Assembly (NCBI GenBank): GCA_009602735.1
Contig: WELA01011136.1
Span: 8,298 to 37,410 of the forward strand
Length of the DNA: 29,113 nucleotides
From: Mesotaenium endlicherianum
Taxonomy: Eukaryota; Streptophyta; Zygnematophyceae; Zygnematales; Mesotaeniaceae
Direction: 5' to 3'
The first letter of the stretch is position 1. Every line of letters starts with the position of its first letter. Positions 10,750 through 23,300 of the stretch are shown here, one piece after another. A model generated the notes under the pieces. It made no database searches, was not told the DNA's origin, and saw only the letters and a program-made list of their open reading frames with translations. A program made the position numbers and the translations under genes.

Positions 10750-10755
10750 TTTATA
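10750..10755 (-). promoter_or_regulatory. TATA box candidate for the EXORDIUM-like gene
   Basis: The minus strand reads CATATAAAC, with TATAAA at 10755-10750, about 225 bp upstream of the ATG at 10527. This would give a 5' UTR of roughly 190-200 nt. The consensus match and position are reasonable, but no transcription start is proven. Confidence 0.45.
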
Positions 10756-10769
10756 TGGTGTCACCTGTT

Positions 10770-11389
10770 GCAGCTTTTTGGCGATGGAGAGCACAGGTGA
10801 CAGTTCGGAGTGAAAGCCCATTGAGAGGATGTTGTGCTGGCGGCGTACGTAATCTCCATTCTTTGACCACGGCGAACTCGCACTTTGACCGTGGCTTGGA
10901 AGCTGCCAGCACCCAGCAGCCCACCCAGCTTTGGTGACGAGGCTAAATTGTCGTTAGCAGCTAGTGTGTGCAGGCCTACAGCATGTGCTGGTGAAAGCAC
11001 ACCTGATGAGTCCAAATCCGGTATGTGTGCAGATGTGTGCCACTCTGTCCTCGTGCCTCCTGTCAGACGAGTATACGTAGATCGGATGGGTTTGAGCTGC
11101 GTCGATTTCATACTCTGGATATCTACGGTTTGAAGGAGCAGACTTCAGTCAAAGAAGTAACGATCGCCGTTGAAGGTTACTTCCGGCTTCAGTTCCGACC
11201 TTCCGACCCCCTCCGACCACTTCCACTGACTTCCACGCTGCTATCCAGCTCAATCCAGCTTGATCCAGCTACCTTAGTCCGATATTATGCCAAAACTTCG
11301 AACTTGGCCCGTAGTAGAAAGTTTCATCATGTCTTCATGAGCTTCCAAGTTCCAAGTTGGCTCAAGTCACCTCAAAGCCTTGCGAGTAA
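10770..11389. other. Intergenic, upstream of the EXORDIUM-like gene
   Basis: No coding signal that I trust; frames on both strands lack motifs. Around 11180-11280 there are short repeated elements of the type TTCCGACC / CTTCCAC / ATCCAGCT, a locally repetitive CT-rich stretch. Distal promoter elements may lie here but cannot be assigned. Confidence 0.5.
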
Positions 11390-11824
11390 ACGCGGTTTCT
11401 GACGTCGCGTGTTTCCCTACACACAACCTTAAACAGGTCTGAAAGTGACACGTCGAGGACATCACGTGAAGCTTCTCTGTATTCAGATATCCACACAAAT
11501 AAACGATTTCGAGCCTCGATTAATCAATCGGATGAAGCATTGGCACATGGACCAAAGATTGCTTGGCAAGTTCTGATTGGATCCAAGAAAAAGTCGTCCA
11601 GGCTTGGATTCAGAGAAGCACCTGAGTTGACCTGGTACAAGTTAGCGCAAGGTCATCCCTTACCAAATTCCGATGCCCTTCTTTTTATTGGATACAAGAA
11701 TTTCTATGAGCAGGTTCCAGATTCTACTCACAAAAGTCCACTGTCAGTGCTGGTCAGGGGCTATTTGGTGCTCCCTGATGCTACCTACACCACGGTCCCA
11801 TTGGAGGACTACACAGTAAACTGA
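11390..11824 (+). other. Unrecognised Met-less open frame, possible exon or gene fragment
   Basis: 144 codons are open from the stop at 11387 to TGA at 11822-11824, with no methionine codon anywhere. From about residue 50 on, the composition resembles a folded globular protein: AHGPKIAWQVLIGSKKKS, GFREAPELTWYKLAQGH, DALLFIGYKNFYEQVPD, LSVLVRGYLVLPDATYT. I do not recognise the family. An acceptor-like CTGTATTCAG ends at 11486. It could be an internal or terminal exon of an unannotated gene, or a captured or degenerate fragment. It sits in gene-poor DNA just left of repeat-rich sequence. Confidence 0.3.
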
Positions 11825-13353
11825 CAAAATGACGGCAATGTTATCATTCTCGTAAGAATAGGACGTCACTATTTCGTCCAACCTAACCTCGAGAGTGAGG
11901 TTACATTTCAGCAGGCCAACGAGCACGTGGATAGTCTACTGAAGCATGCGAGGTAAAGCGTGAGAGCTAACTTTCAAAATTTTCTCACTAACTGGTATAT
12001 CTTTGAAATTGATCATTCAGGCGTTCTGAAGTGATGTTGCAATTGTTAATTATGACGGTCTGACACGCGTGACAAGAAGACACGGTGAGTCAAAGTAAGT
12101 AACAACGACCATTGACTCTTACCAATCAAGCCCAGCTAACCAATCAAAGTCAACGCATGACAGATGTCCACCCCATCACACATGCAGAGTGATGACGACA
12201 GGCCAACGCAATCTCAACACCTTGGGATGGGTAGGCAACTGCGAACCAAGTCAGCGGTGAGGTTGTCATCGTTAAGGCTAAAGAATGGCCACGCCAGCAT
12301 CTGCCAAGTCAGGCAGTGTTGAGGTGCCAGGCCACCTCGGGCCTTTGTCCATTGGCAGGAATGCCACGGCAGGTTTCCTACAACATGGTATGTCACCTTG
12401 AAGGACATGTCAAAGTTGGCATCGGTTGAAATGCCAAGAATTCACATGTGACTTTTACAAAGCAGCGTGACCGTGACCGTGATCGTGACCGTGACCGTGA
12501 CTGTTGACTCAGGTTTAAGTGGTGCTTACGTCAATTTCAAGTCTTGTGCATGCAGATGCTTGAGTAAAGCACAAGCACAAAACACCTCAACCTTGTTCTC
12601 TCTTATTTTCTAAAAAAGAGAAGGAAGGAGAAGATAAAAGAAGGAAGGAGACGAGGAAGAAAAGGTGCGAAGGTGAAGAAGTTCCCAAGGTCACAAGAAA
12701 CCCGAGAAGACACGCTTTTGCTGCGTTTAGAAAGTCTATGCTTGCGTCTATGCAATTTTGAAAAATTCAGGAGTTTCTTGAGCAAAATTGACTCTCTGGC
12801 ACATTAAAACTTGCAACTCAGATCTGCTAGGAGATTTTGGTGCAGAATTAGGACAAACGCCTAAGCGCAGAGCACTTCAAATGTGAGTTTATGATTCAAA
12901 GTTCTCAGAAGTCAAATGTCTGATTGCTGAAAGCAAGTGTAATTTGCAAAAGGAAACTCTCGGTGAAAAACTGAGAAAGTCTAACTTGTAGCAAAGAGGT
13001 GGCAAGCGTGGTTTAGGGCAAGACGTCCACCAAACCAGTGTAGGTTTACTGTAGAGTTTGGAGTTTTGTGAGCTTCTACTATGAAAAGTAAATCGAAAGT
13101 CTGTGAGGGCAATTTTCTCTTGAATTAGTTTTTTATCGATTGCTTTGACATGATTTTTGCAAACTATAAGTACCGTCCACTGTGAACCCATCAACTCTGG
13201 CAAAGAACCTGCCAAAGAAGTAAATACTTTTATCCTTAATAGGAGAAATGAAGAGTCCAAAATTTTTTGCATAAAATCCAAACTCTTCGAAAGATAAGAC
13301 TATAAGAAGATACAGTGTGAAGTCACCCGTGGTGATCAACCAGGTCAATGACT
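11825..13353. other. Gene-poor stretch, no gene identified
   Basis: Mixed-composition DNA without convincing frames. 12040-12420 is rich in GTCAA/TTGAC and ACCAATCA words. A hexamer repeat at 12466-12501 is listed separately. 12600-12680 is purine-rich (AAGAAGGAAGGAG). Confidence 0.55.
12466..12501 (+). repeat. Six tandem copies of CGTGAC
   Basis: The hexamer CGTGAC is repeated six times, with a single change (CGTGAT) in the third copy. A short minisatellite. No coding frame around it is convincing. Confidence 0.95.
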
Positions 13354-15478
13354 CACGTGCGAGGGCCACCAACAAGGTCGACTAGGTCGACGGCACACGT
13401 GTTGGTAACCTTTACACGTGCCCCGGACACCGACACAAATAGGCACAATTGTGTGACCATGCTTGGGCTTGAAATCATCGCTCATTAAATTCTCATGAAT
13501 TGAATATTAATGAGATTCTTTCTCCTCGCACCTAAGTATCTCAAAACATGAAATGGGTTTTTGCTACATCTTACCAACAACTTTTTCTGTATATAGTGAT
13601 ACATCTCTGGCACAATCATTCATCCATCTCCATCTTTGAGACTAAGCACGTCCCCATGCTCTCAAGCATGTGAGCAGCTGTCATATGAGGAGCGTTGTGG
13701 TGGCACCTTTCACCCATGAAGAGCGCTGCTAGTGAAAATTGGCTTCACAATAAACTATGACTCCCTTCAACGAGAGGCCCTTAGTGGTTTCACATGAAAT
13801 CCAACACTCTGAAACCAATTTGGACAAAAAACGCAACAAATTGTGAAAAACGTCCTAGAAATTGGATCTACGTCCATCTCCGCTAAGAACGTAGACGGAT
13901 TTTTCTATGCCACATCAAGCAAAGAGGATAAAATGGACTCCTCCACAACTGTTGAAGATGGTATATCTGCGCTGAATGGCAAATATTGTGTCTTGGAATA
14001 ATTCATCGCCTCCGAAGAGAAGAAATTTTCATTGCCTCGTACGGTCTGCACCATGAGATACAAATTGCTATTGGTACTTTGCAGGCGCTTACGAATAAAA
14101 AATCAGAGCGAGCAAGCATAATCAAAATATCAAGAGGACGAAAGAGAAGACACGAAGCTATTTAATTTGACATGCTAAGACTTTTTGGCGCAATCTGAAT
14201 CACTTAACCGGGAGGATTATACTTTCGACCCCAAAAATTGGTGTGTCTTCCCTACAACATGAAAGTACGGCGGATGTTCATACGTAAATGTATGCAATAG
14301 CATTATGTAGTAGCATTATTATTTTCATTTGATTATTGAAAGGTAGACAAACAACTCTACCTAAAAATTATTTTTTATGTATTCAATCACCTTCAACAAT
14401 CAATAGTTTTCTTGTCACCTTACACTTGATGACGTATTAATATAGTTTAACCATAATGGTGTGTACTTCAACAATATGCCAATTTTAAGTTTGAGTCATG
14501 TTTTTTATTGTATTACAGAAATGGGTAGAATTTACGAACATTATGGATTTGTGTCGCAACCTTATTACTTAAGGCCACCAACGTTGGCATACATTAGTTT
14601 GTCTTTCGAAAAATCCTCACGTACCACATAAATGTCTCTTGTCTTGTCAAGAGCATTGACTTTGCATAGTAATTTAGATCAGAAAAGGATTTAACCAAGG
14701 TTGTACAACTTCTTTCTTATACCCAATCATTTGCATATAATATCCTATTATGTTGACCAATAGAGATGCCACGTGCTGACAAATCAACCTCAAAGTCAAT
14801 CTTTTTCATCGGTGGACATGGCAAAAGACTTGTCCCTTCAAATCCAACTATCGTATCAGATAAGTCTATGCAATGATTCGATATCGACAAGGTTTTACTA
14901 ATAATTCATTTTTTACTTTTGATTTTACACAAAGTCAGAGACCAATTCTCAAAATCATTATCAACTCAATATGTGCGTGTAAGCTACTTTGAGCTCGTCA
15001 ACAAGCCAATTTTACTCCATATAACTTTTTTTCATGGCTCGAGGTTGATGCACCAATGCTAAGCTACAAGTGTGTGAAGGTCCACTCAGAACCACCATGT
15101 TGCATTTGACTTTTTATATTATTAAATTGCCCATTTTGGATTTCGAAGTCACAGAAATGTAATGCAGGGGTTGATGCACCAATACTAAGTTATAAGTGTG
15201 TGAAAGTCCACTTAGAAAAACCATGTTGCATTTGACTTTTCATATTTATATATTGTCCACTTCTGGATTTTCAAGTCACATAAACGTAATGCATCGAGCC
15301 ACCTTCCAAACGCGACGACCTTCGCGTCACTTGGAATGATATCAAAGGAGATAATCGCATGATAGTAAAAGCTACCAACCAATGTTGTGCCTAACCGCAT
15401 CAAGACCAGGGCACGTGTGATGCTCTCTAGCACGTGTACCATCGACCTGGTCGACTTGTCGGTGGTCCTTCGTACGTG
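13354..15478. mobile_element. Inverted-repeat-bounded block, possible non-autonomous TIR element
   Basis: A 73-bp arm at 13354-13426 reappears inverted at 15406-15478. A hand alignment gives about 58 identical columns of 74 with two single-base gaps, and most mismatches are C/T or G/A transitions, as expected of decay in methylated DNA. Both arms contain GTCGACnAGGTCGA and two internal CACGTG copies, the second followed by CCC(C/T)GG. Weaker similarity continues inwards (TAGGCACAA, GCTT, ATCAT). The interior of about 1.98 kb is AT-rich, has no substantial ORF and contains a 126-bp tandem duplication. No transposase and no target-site duplication were identified, so the outer limits are uncertain. 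It could be a decayed DNA transposon, a pair of solo repeats, or a rearranged satellite cluster. Confidence 0.45.
15043..15294. repeat. 126-bp diverged tandem duplication
   Basis: Copy 1 (15043-15168) and copy 2 (15169-15294) both begin GGTTGATGCACCAAT and share blocks such as AAGTGTGTGAA, CCATGTTGCATTTGACTTTT and CGTAATGCA/TGTAATGCA. They differ at several positions, so the duplication is old. It lies just inside the right inverted arm. Confidence 0.9.
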
Positions 15479-17388
15479 GGTGGTCAACCAGGTCAACTTG
15501 TTGGAGCATCTCTGCACGTGAATTGTCAGCCTGGTTAATCGACCTTCACACGTGTGTGGGTGGCAGATTGCCTGTGGTTGACCATATGCTGGTCATCCTG
15601 CACTGGCACACGCCAGTTTGGAGTTAAAGTTCTTAGTGTCTTTCACACCAAGTGGGTTTTCCTATGAAAATGCTTCTCGTGAGGCGTCTTTGAGAAGTCC
15701 TTCGTGGCAAGCTGTAAGTTAGTGAGAGTCATAAGTAAAGGTGAAACTTTTATCTCTGTGTTTTGAGGACCACTTGTCTCTCTTGTGAAGAGCAATTCGG
15801 CCTCTTTCGAGCCGATTTCCAGTCACTTTGAAAACTTCACGTGGTGAGCAAATTCACAGGTTATTGCCCTTACAGAACTACCCTAAAAAGGTCATACTAG
15901 TTTGCTACTAGTGATCTATTTGGCTGGACCTCATCAGTTGCTCTCAACAATTTTTAGTTTTGAGGTGCTCACTCTAATAAGTACAAAATCCTCAAGAAGA
16001 ATACTTAGACATTAACACCTATTGTTGGCTATAAGGCCATATGCATTATAGACCTCATTGCAGCAAAGCTTGCTGACCTAACTTGTATTGCTTGATACTG
16101 TTGTTGCACGCCCGACCTCTTAACATAAAATTATCCAGAGAACAAACTTCCTGATATTGGGCACTAGAAAAGTTCTAAATTGCTTGAAACCTACATGCAA
16201 CACAAAATGATCATTGATGGAAAATAATTCTTTAGGGTAGATTGGACCTGCGCATAAACGCAATTTCACCACAAAACAAGTTCATGACTATTGTACCAAA
16301 TTATGCGGCCAAAAGTGCTACTTGTAAGGTGTACATACATGAAAACATAATGAACACTACGTTTCGGAGCTTTCGTGCGTGTAAGTCTAAGTTGAAGTAC
16401 TTTGCAATTCCAGCAAGTGACATGTTTCCAACACTACCAACCATAACATCAGATCGCCTCGTAAGACATTACATGTGCTCAGGATTTCCCCACCCACAAT
16501 TTCATTTTCCAAGCATCACTAACTTGTAACCACCCCATCTATTTTGTCCGTGCATATTTTAATCTCAACAACTGTATGCACCCGATAATATGTCTCAATG
16601 GATGATCATGATCCCACACCATGTATACTCAGGCCAAAAGGTGAATTAAGCCTCTAATGCCAATGTGGCTCCTCAACTGTCCACTTGCTCATCGGAGCAA
16701 ATCACGATACACACTTTAACTCAAATAGGAGGGATACAAAGATGGTTCCACTCTTGGTCAGTCAGTAGTTTGCAATGCCACCACACTGCCCGCAGACCAC
16801 TCTGCCAATTTCCATGAAGGGACTTTGCAGACTTGTGGAGGTCTGTTGGGCTAAATGACGGCCTGCATCCAAAAGAACAGAGATGGCGTACCTGCGAGTT
16901 AGGGGAAATGTTGAGGCTTAATTTCAATGCAAGACGTGCAACTCTTAGGTGCCGCAAGTACGATGTACACATGTGCACATTATGTCGAAGCAGATGGGAA
17001 GAGAAACATGATTGGCGCATCTGACCTGTCAAGATTTCTATTGCAATCATTACTCGGCAGTAACACAGTAGTTACACACGTTAGAGCCGTAAGTTGAGCG
17101 CAAGCGTTGGCAAGAAACACGTCCATAAGTTCCACACCTGGACGTCTATACCCACGTACAACCACGCACAACACTTCACCTGCCTCACATTCATAGAAAC
17201 AGTCACGTAAAACACGCAGCCTCGTAACACATGCATGCGGTTTGATGGCTAGCTGAGTTAGGAAGTTCGCACAACCCGCCGACGTGCGGCACGCAGATAC
17301 TCACTCAAAGTGGCAATACCAAGGTGCGGTCGGACTGAGAAACCAAGAGAAGAAAGTGGGTGCTCCATCAGACCCGCACACGCACACA

Positions 17389-17433
<45 letters not shown>

Positions 17434-18291
17434 CACGGAAGGAGGAGGAGGAGGGAGTTGGTCGTGCCACAGGGCGAGACTGCAAGCTGCGCAAACGGAC
17501 CCACCAGCATCGGCATGGAGCCCTTAAGCTTCGATAAAGGGAAGCACCTGCTGCCACCTGCACACCGGCCTTTTGGGAGGTAACGCTCCATCCGGTCACA
17601 TTCCGAAGCTTACCCGCTGCTGCGGCCGGTGCATCTGCCAGCTGTCCAATCCGCTCTGGCCGCTCTCCCGTTCCCACTCCCACCCATCCTCCTACCCTGT
17701 GGTGGCCCACACGGGCCTGCGGCAACAACGCGCGCGCGCGCTCACCCCTCGTGCTGCCCTGGAGCAAGCTGAGTCCCTCACCCGATCAACGTGATGTGTT
17801 GGAGAACGTGATTCAAAATGCAGGGAGGCGAGCCCTCCTTGTGTGCGCAAGCTCGAGCTCCTTGGCTCAGACACGTCTTCTGCTATCCAGCCCCTCCGAT
17901 GGCCTCCCGGCAAATAAGCCCTGTCCCCGCATTACCTCCACCAGCACCCTTCCTGCTCACCTCACCGCGCGTAGGCCCCTACAGGCCACCTGTCCCGCCA
18001 TTGAAATTTAGCCACCCCACTGCCCCATCCATGCCTTAGCCCCCCTCCAACCCACCCCCAGCTCCAGCCCCAGCTCCACCCCCGCCCTCAGTGTCACACC
18101 TGTCCCCCCTCCCCTCCGGCCAACGCACACCCCCCCCTGTCCTCCTCCCCGTCTCCTTAGTCCCAATCCACTCTTGCTAGTCCACACTCGCTTTGCACTG
18201 ATCATGTCTCGCAGTGGACTAGCGCAGCTGGCCAGCCGCATTCCCCCTCGGAGCCTGGATTGCTCTCCTTTTGCCCTCTCTCATCTTCCAC
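15479..18291. other. Gene-poor region downstream of the acyltransferase gene
   Basis: 15479-15610 continues the CACGTG/GGTCAACC sequence outside the right arm (CACGTG at 15515 and 15549). 15610-17250 is AT-rich with no credible gene. 17250-18290 turns GC- and then C-rich with (CA)n at 17376-17434. 18008-18290 (C-rich on the plus strand) is the likely 3' UTR and flank of the minus-strand acyltransferase. Confidence 0.55.
17376..17434. repeat. (CA)n microsatellite
   Basis: Nearly pure CA dinucleotides, with a few CG or AA interruptions at the left end. It lies about 0.9 kb downstream of the acyltransferase stop codon. Confidence 0.97.
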
Positions 18292-19001
18292 TCATCTCTC
18301 CTTCCTCTCCTTCTGCCTCTTGCGGACCGCACCGCCGCTGCCGCGACCGCCGCTGTCGCCGACGTCACTCTTGCCCGTGCTCCTCCTGCCGCCGCCACCG
18401 CTGCCGCCGCTGCCGTTGTGCTCCCAGTTCTTGCTGCTGCCGACAGTTCTCTGAGATAGGGGCCAGAAAACCTCTTTGACATTCTCCCACACGCCCCTAT
18501 TGTAAGAATTGTCCACTTCTATCTCCCCAGGGTGCACCCACTCAACCTCGCCCTCGCCCTCGCCCTCGCCGCCGCCTCTGCTACTGCCACCAGACGCTGC
18601 GTTCTGCCCCCCGGAGGCTCGCTTAGAGAACAACAACTGGCAGGTGAAGAGTGCCCACAGCCCCCGCCAGCAGACACGCAGAAATTGTCCAGCTGACGGG
18701 CACCCGCAACCCCCCCTCCGCACCACCCTGTATGCTGCTTGTCGACTACTCCGTGCTGCCTCCAGGGGGAGCCCCTTGAGGGGGAGGTCCTTTTCCGCAG
18801 CCGCAGGATCTGTCAAATCTGAGCTCTGGGATTCGTTGTGCACTCGCGCGTGGGCCGAGGCCAGAGCTTGCCGCTCCAGGGCGGAGTTGGCGTCATCAGC
18901 TGCCCAGCGCCGGTAGTCCATCCACTTGAACGTCTACACACCCCCGCACACCGCCACGTGTCGCAAGACGACCAACAGCAGAGCTCCATGTGTGTGTGCA
19001 A

Positions 19002-19054
<53 letters not shown>

Positions 19055-19072
19055 NNNNNNNNNNNNNNNNNN

Positions 19073-19162
<90 letters not shown>

Positions 19163-20316
19163 AGGGAGGGAGGGAGTGGGGGGAGAGAGGGAGAAGGTGT
19201 GTACCTCGTTGGTGGTGGTGTTCCAGTAGATGAGCGCCAGGTGGTAGGCCAGGAAGCCCCCGAGGAGCACCAGGAGCAGCACCAGCAGCAGCAGCAGCAT
19301 GGTAATGTGCCCGTACTGCTGCATCACCCACTGCCGACACGGAGAAGGAAGGCGGGACAGACAATGGAAGTCACGGACTGATGCCATATCACTGTCAGTG
19401 TCACAAACTGACCGCCACTTGAAAAGAACTCCATCTCTAACACCATCCCAACAACCATATCGCATCGCGCGCACACTGAAGCAATTTAGAAGCTGCACGA
19501 GACCTTCTAACCCCAATATCATTGGATCATCCGCAACATTCTCCTCTCTTCACCGAGACTCGAGCGTGCTCGCAAACTACACTGCTTTCCAGGTGGGTGG
19601 GGGCTGCTGCTTCCCCTCGTTCTTCTGCGAGCATCCCATGCTTTTGGCGAGCTTCTGCCATCAGCCCAAATGCAAAGCCGTGCCTTGCCACCTATCTGTG
19701 CACACACCCACTGGAAAATTCACACGGCCTCGCACACCGGCCCACCGATCTGGCCACGCACGCGCGCACACGACGCGCCCTTGCACATGTCGCGCACAAG
19801 CAACCACCATCGCCACAGGGAGAGAAACGCCGGAGAGGGCGTACAGACCTGCGTGAGAGTGGGCAGCCAGTCCCTCGCCTGCGCAGCTCTCTCCTTTCCG
19901 TGACTGTCATACAGGACCCCGCTCGCAGCTGCACGCGGGAGAAGGAACATGGAGGGGGGGGCACCGTCGCTGACATGCGTCAGCTTACTCGGCCTTGCCA
20001 GCTCAGCGATGCCAGATCAGCAGCACGGGCCTCCCCTCCACTGCCTCTTCTCGCATGCTGGCTAAGAGGACCACCCCGCCCTCCAGCCATCTCCTATCCA
20101 GGTTCATAAATGCACACAACGATCACAATTGCAGCTAGCGCTCCAACCTTTGTGCGCACGCTCACATATCTGGGCAGGTGCCTGCGCCTCATGTGCATCA
20201 TGTATTCGCCGCACCTGCCTCTCCAGAGGTCACCGAAAATGCGAGCGTGCTTCTTGAAACGTGATAGCATGCAAGCACGCGCGCAATCACGCATACACAC
20301 ACACGCTGCACGCACG

Positions 20317-20363
<47 letters not shown>

Positions 20364-23300
20364 GCGCGCGTGCATTTTCACATGTGCGTACGCACATACG
20401 ATCATAAGCACCCACATCGCGTCTACCCTCCCCCTCCAATCCGCGAACGCACACATAAACACACAGTAAGACCAGAAAGGAGATGAAAACCCTAGGTCAC
20501 GTCGGGGGCCAGGTGGCATGCCGGCCAGGCAGGAGCAGCGGAGCTCACCAAGTATAGCCTCCACCACGCGCCGCTGCCGCACCTCCCCGCGCACAATCAT
20601 CAGCAGCAGGTACACCCCGTACGCGCACATGCCCCAGTTCCTGCACACGCCCGTCAGCGCCCCCCTTCCCCTCCCCTCCTCAGCACTCCCATCTCCCACA
20701 CGCGCCCAAGTCCCTCCACACCCACACGTGCCTTGCATGCTCCCTCAGCCACTGAAAACTCCCACACATACCCTAGTACCTGTAGAGCCATCAGCCTACC
20801 GCCCCCCTCTCCCCCCCCCCCCCGGGCGGGCCTCAAGTACTTTGTAACTCTGCAGCAGCAGCAGCAGGGACTCAGAGCTGGCCGGGCTTGAGAGGTTTCG
20901 GGTTCTGGGTCCAGCGTATGCCAAGGCTGTAGAGTTGCGCCAGGAGCAGTTTCTCGCTGCCTCTAGACGCCCGGGATGAGCGCGCGTGAGCACTACCTCG
21001 GAGCTACACTCGTCGGTGCATGGGTGCGTGCAATGCACACGCATCCACACACCTGTTGTGTTCCACGTGCGTGCATATGCAGACAAGTATCAACAACAAC
21101 CTCTGCCGTGCGGCTGCAAGTACATTCGTACACACATGCACACAGCACATTCGCAAGCACAGGTACAGACACACAGACACACACACACACACAAGATCGT
21201 ATGTACGCATTTGCACATGCGCGTTTGTGTGCGTGTGTGCGCGCACGCGTGTGCGTGTGTGTGCGCGCGCGTGTGTCTCCATGTGTGCGCGTGTGCGTGT
21301 GTTTGTGTGTGTGAAGCACGCGTGCACATGTAGAGGACAAGACACAAGAGGGAGCACTCACAGGGCGAGGAAGGCAACAAAGTAGCGCACGTTGTTCTCC
21401 CCTATGCAGTTATTCTGCACGCCGCTCAACGCCCCCCAGGAAAACAACAACGCATTAGAAGGAAACCCAATGACAGGCTTTCTTCAAGCCCCCCCCNNCC
21501 CCCCCGCCTCCCCAAAAAACAGAATGAGAAGGGGAAGAGAGCACCTCATGTTCTGCACACACAGCGGGCCTGCTTGCCTCCCAGCGACGTCTGGGTGTGT
21601 GTTCGAGCAAGAGCGATGCGAAAAGAACACAGCAATGCGTTTTACAACACTAGAATGCTCCTATGTTGCGCACGCAGCGAGCCATCACCCAGTCGCAGTC
21701 ATGGCAAACAGATACGCCTTTTCTTCTAATCGTATGGTTGGTACTACGATGTGGTTGCCGACTTCTCCCACCCAGTTGCAGTGAGGTGGCCAGCGCAGCC
21801 TACTCTTTCTGCCATTCATGCAGTCAATGCACGCGGACGGTACCGCGCAGCCGCAGTGATGGCCGAAAACCACAGGCTTCCTTTTAGTCTTATAGTCATA
21901 TAGGTATTACAACAACAGTGCAGCAGCTTGCTCCCAATCAGCGGCAGTGACGGCAAAACAACAGACTTGCACTTCCATCGTATGAGTAAGAGCACGACGG
22001 TGCGCAAGCAGCGTGCGCCCATTTAGCCGCAGTGATGGCGAACAAACACATCCTCTTCTTGGTGCTCACACATTCGGCTATGTGGGGCACCGAAGAACAT
22101 GCGCGCATCCCGAGGGCCGGCCTGCCCGCTTGCCTGCCTGCCCGCATCTAAAAGCGGGACCATCGCAAGAGCCGTGCAAACAAGCACACACGCTCTTTCT
22201 CGTCCAAACAGACATCACAGGGGTGCAGGGGTGCGCTTATGTGCAAGGGGTGGTACCATCCAGCCGCAGTGGTGGTCGAAGCGGGCGATGCAGCGGTCGC
22301 AGATGCTGCAGTGCTTCGACCGCGCTGGTCTGCCCACGCCCCCCGCCCGCCCACCCGCCACCCCGTACACGAACGCTCATCGGCACACAGGCGCGCGCAC
22401 GCACGTGCACCCGCACAATGCACACAGATGCACGCACGCATGCACACAGACAGGTGCAAAAGCGCGCACACGCACACACGCACACACGCATGCACGCAAG
22501 CGCGCACACACACACACACACACGCACACACACACACATGCATGCTCGCACGGTCGCTTGCGCATGGACGTGCACACGGGTTTTACTGAAGGCACAGGTC
22601 GTCCCCCCCAAGATTATGTGGGGAATGGAAACTGTGGGGCCCACACATAGATACATGGACCCAACCAAGCATGCACACACACACACACACACACACAGAC
22701 AGAAGCCCCTCGGGCAGACATGCGTATGCATGCACGCATGCATGCACACGCACTCAGCCAGGCCCACACAGGCACATACAGCCACAAGCGTCCCCCTGCA
22801 TCCGACAGCTGTCGCACCTCTGGACACTGCAGGTGGTGCACGCCTTCTCCTCGTAGATGATGCCGTCGTACCGGAACGATGCCAGGTGGCGCTCCACGTT
22901 GCCGGCCGTGACCGTGCCGGGGTCGCAGAAGGACGTCAGGAAGAAGGCCGCCAGCGAAGCGAGCACCCACAGGGGCGCTGCAATGCTGCCAGCAAGATAT
23001 GGACGAGGCGCGGCCAAGCCCAGGGGTTTAAGGTCTTAGAGCAAGCGGTCAGGCTTACAGGGGGGAGTCGGGGTCTGGGCGTGCTTCTGCGCCAGGGGCG
23101 GACGTAGAGCTGGGCCAGATCTCACGCCCATGCAGACACGGCACAAGGGGTCGCGTACGGGGGATGGTGCAAACACGCCGCGGTGCGGACGCGCTGGCAG
23201 GGGCGTGGCAGGCAGGCAGGCACGAGGGCGCACCCTGGTGGCGGGCAGATGAGATGCGCTCCTACCACGCGCGCAGCCGGCAACGACTTGGGGTCTAAGG

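Noticed and set aside
16242-16529. Plus-strand 95-codon frame in AT-rich DNA
   Set aside because: No conserved motif and no gene context. Not supported as a gene or transposon protein.
17301-17591. Frames on both strands encoding Cys-Val or Thr-His repeats
   Set aside because: Translation of the (CA)n microsatellite at 17376-17434.
18813-19522. Minus-strand frames with long Leu-Ser runs
   Set aside because: They are read-throughs of the (CT)n intron 9 joined to genuine exon 9; the Leu-Ser stretch is microsatellite translation across an N gap.
22013-23107. Plus-strand open frame of 364 codons
   Set aside because: It runs antisense through introns 3-5 and exons 4 and 5 of the acyltransferase and encodes mostly Thr/His/Ala from CA/CG repeats. 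No family motifs.
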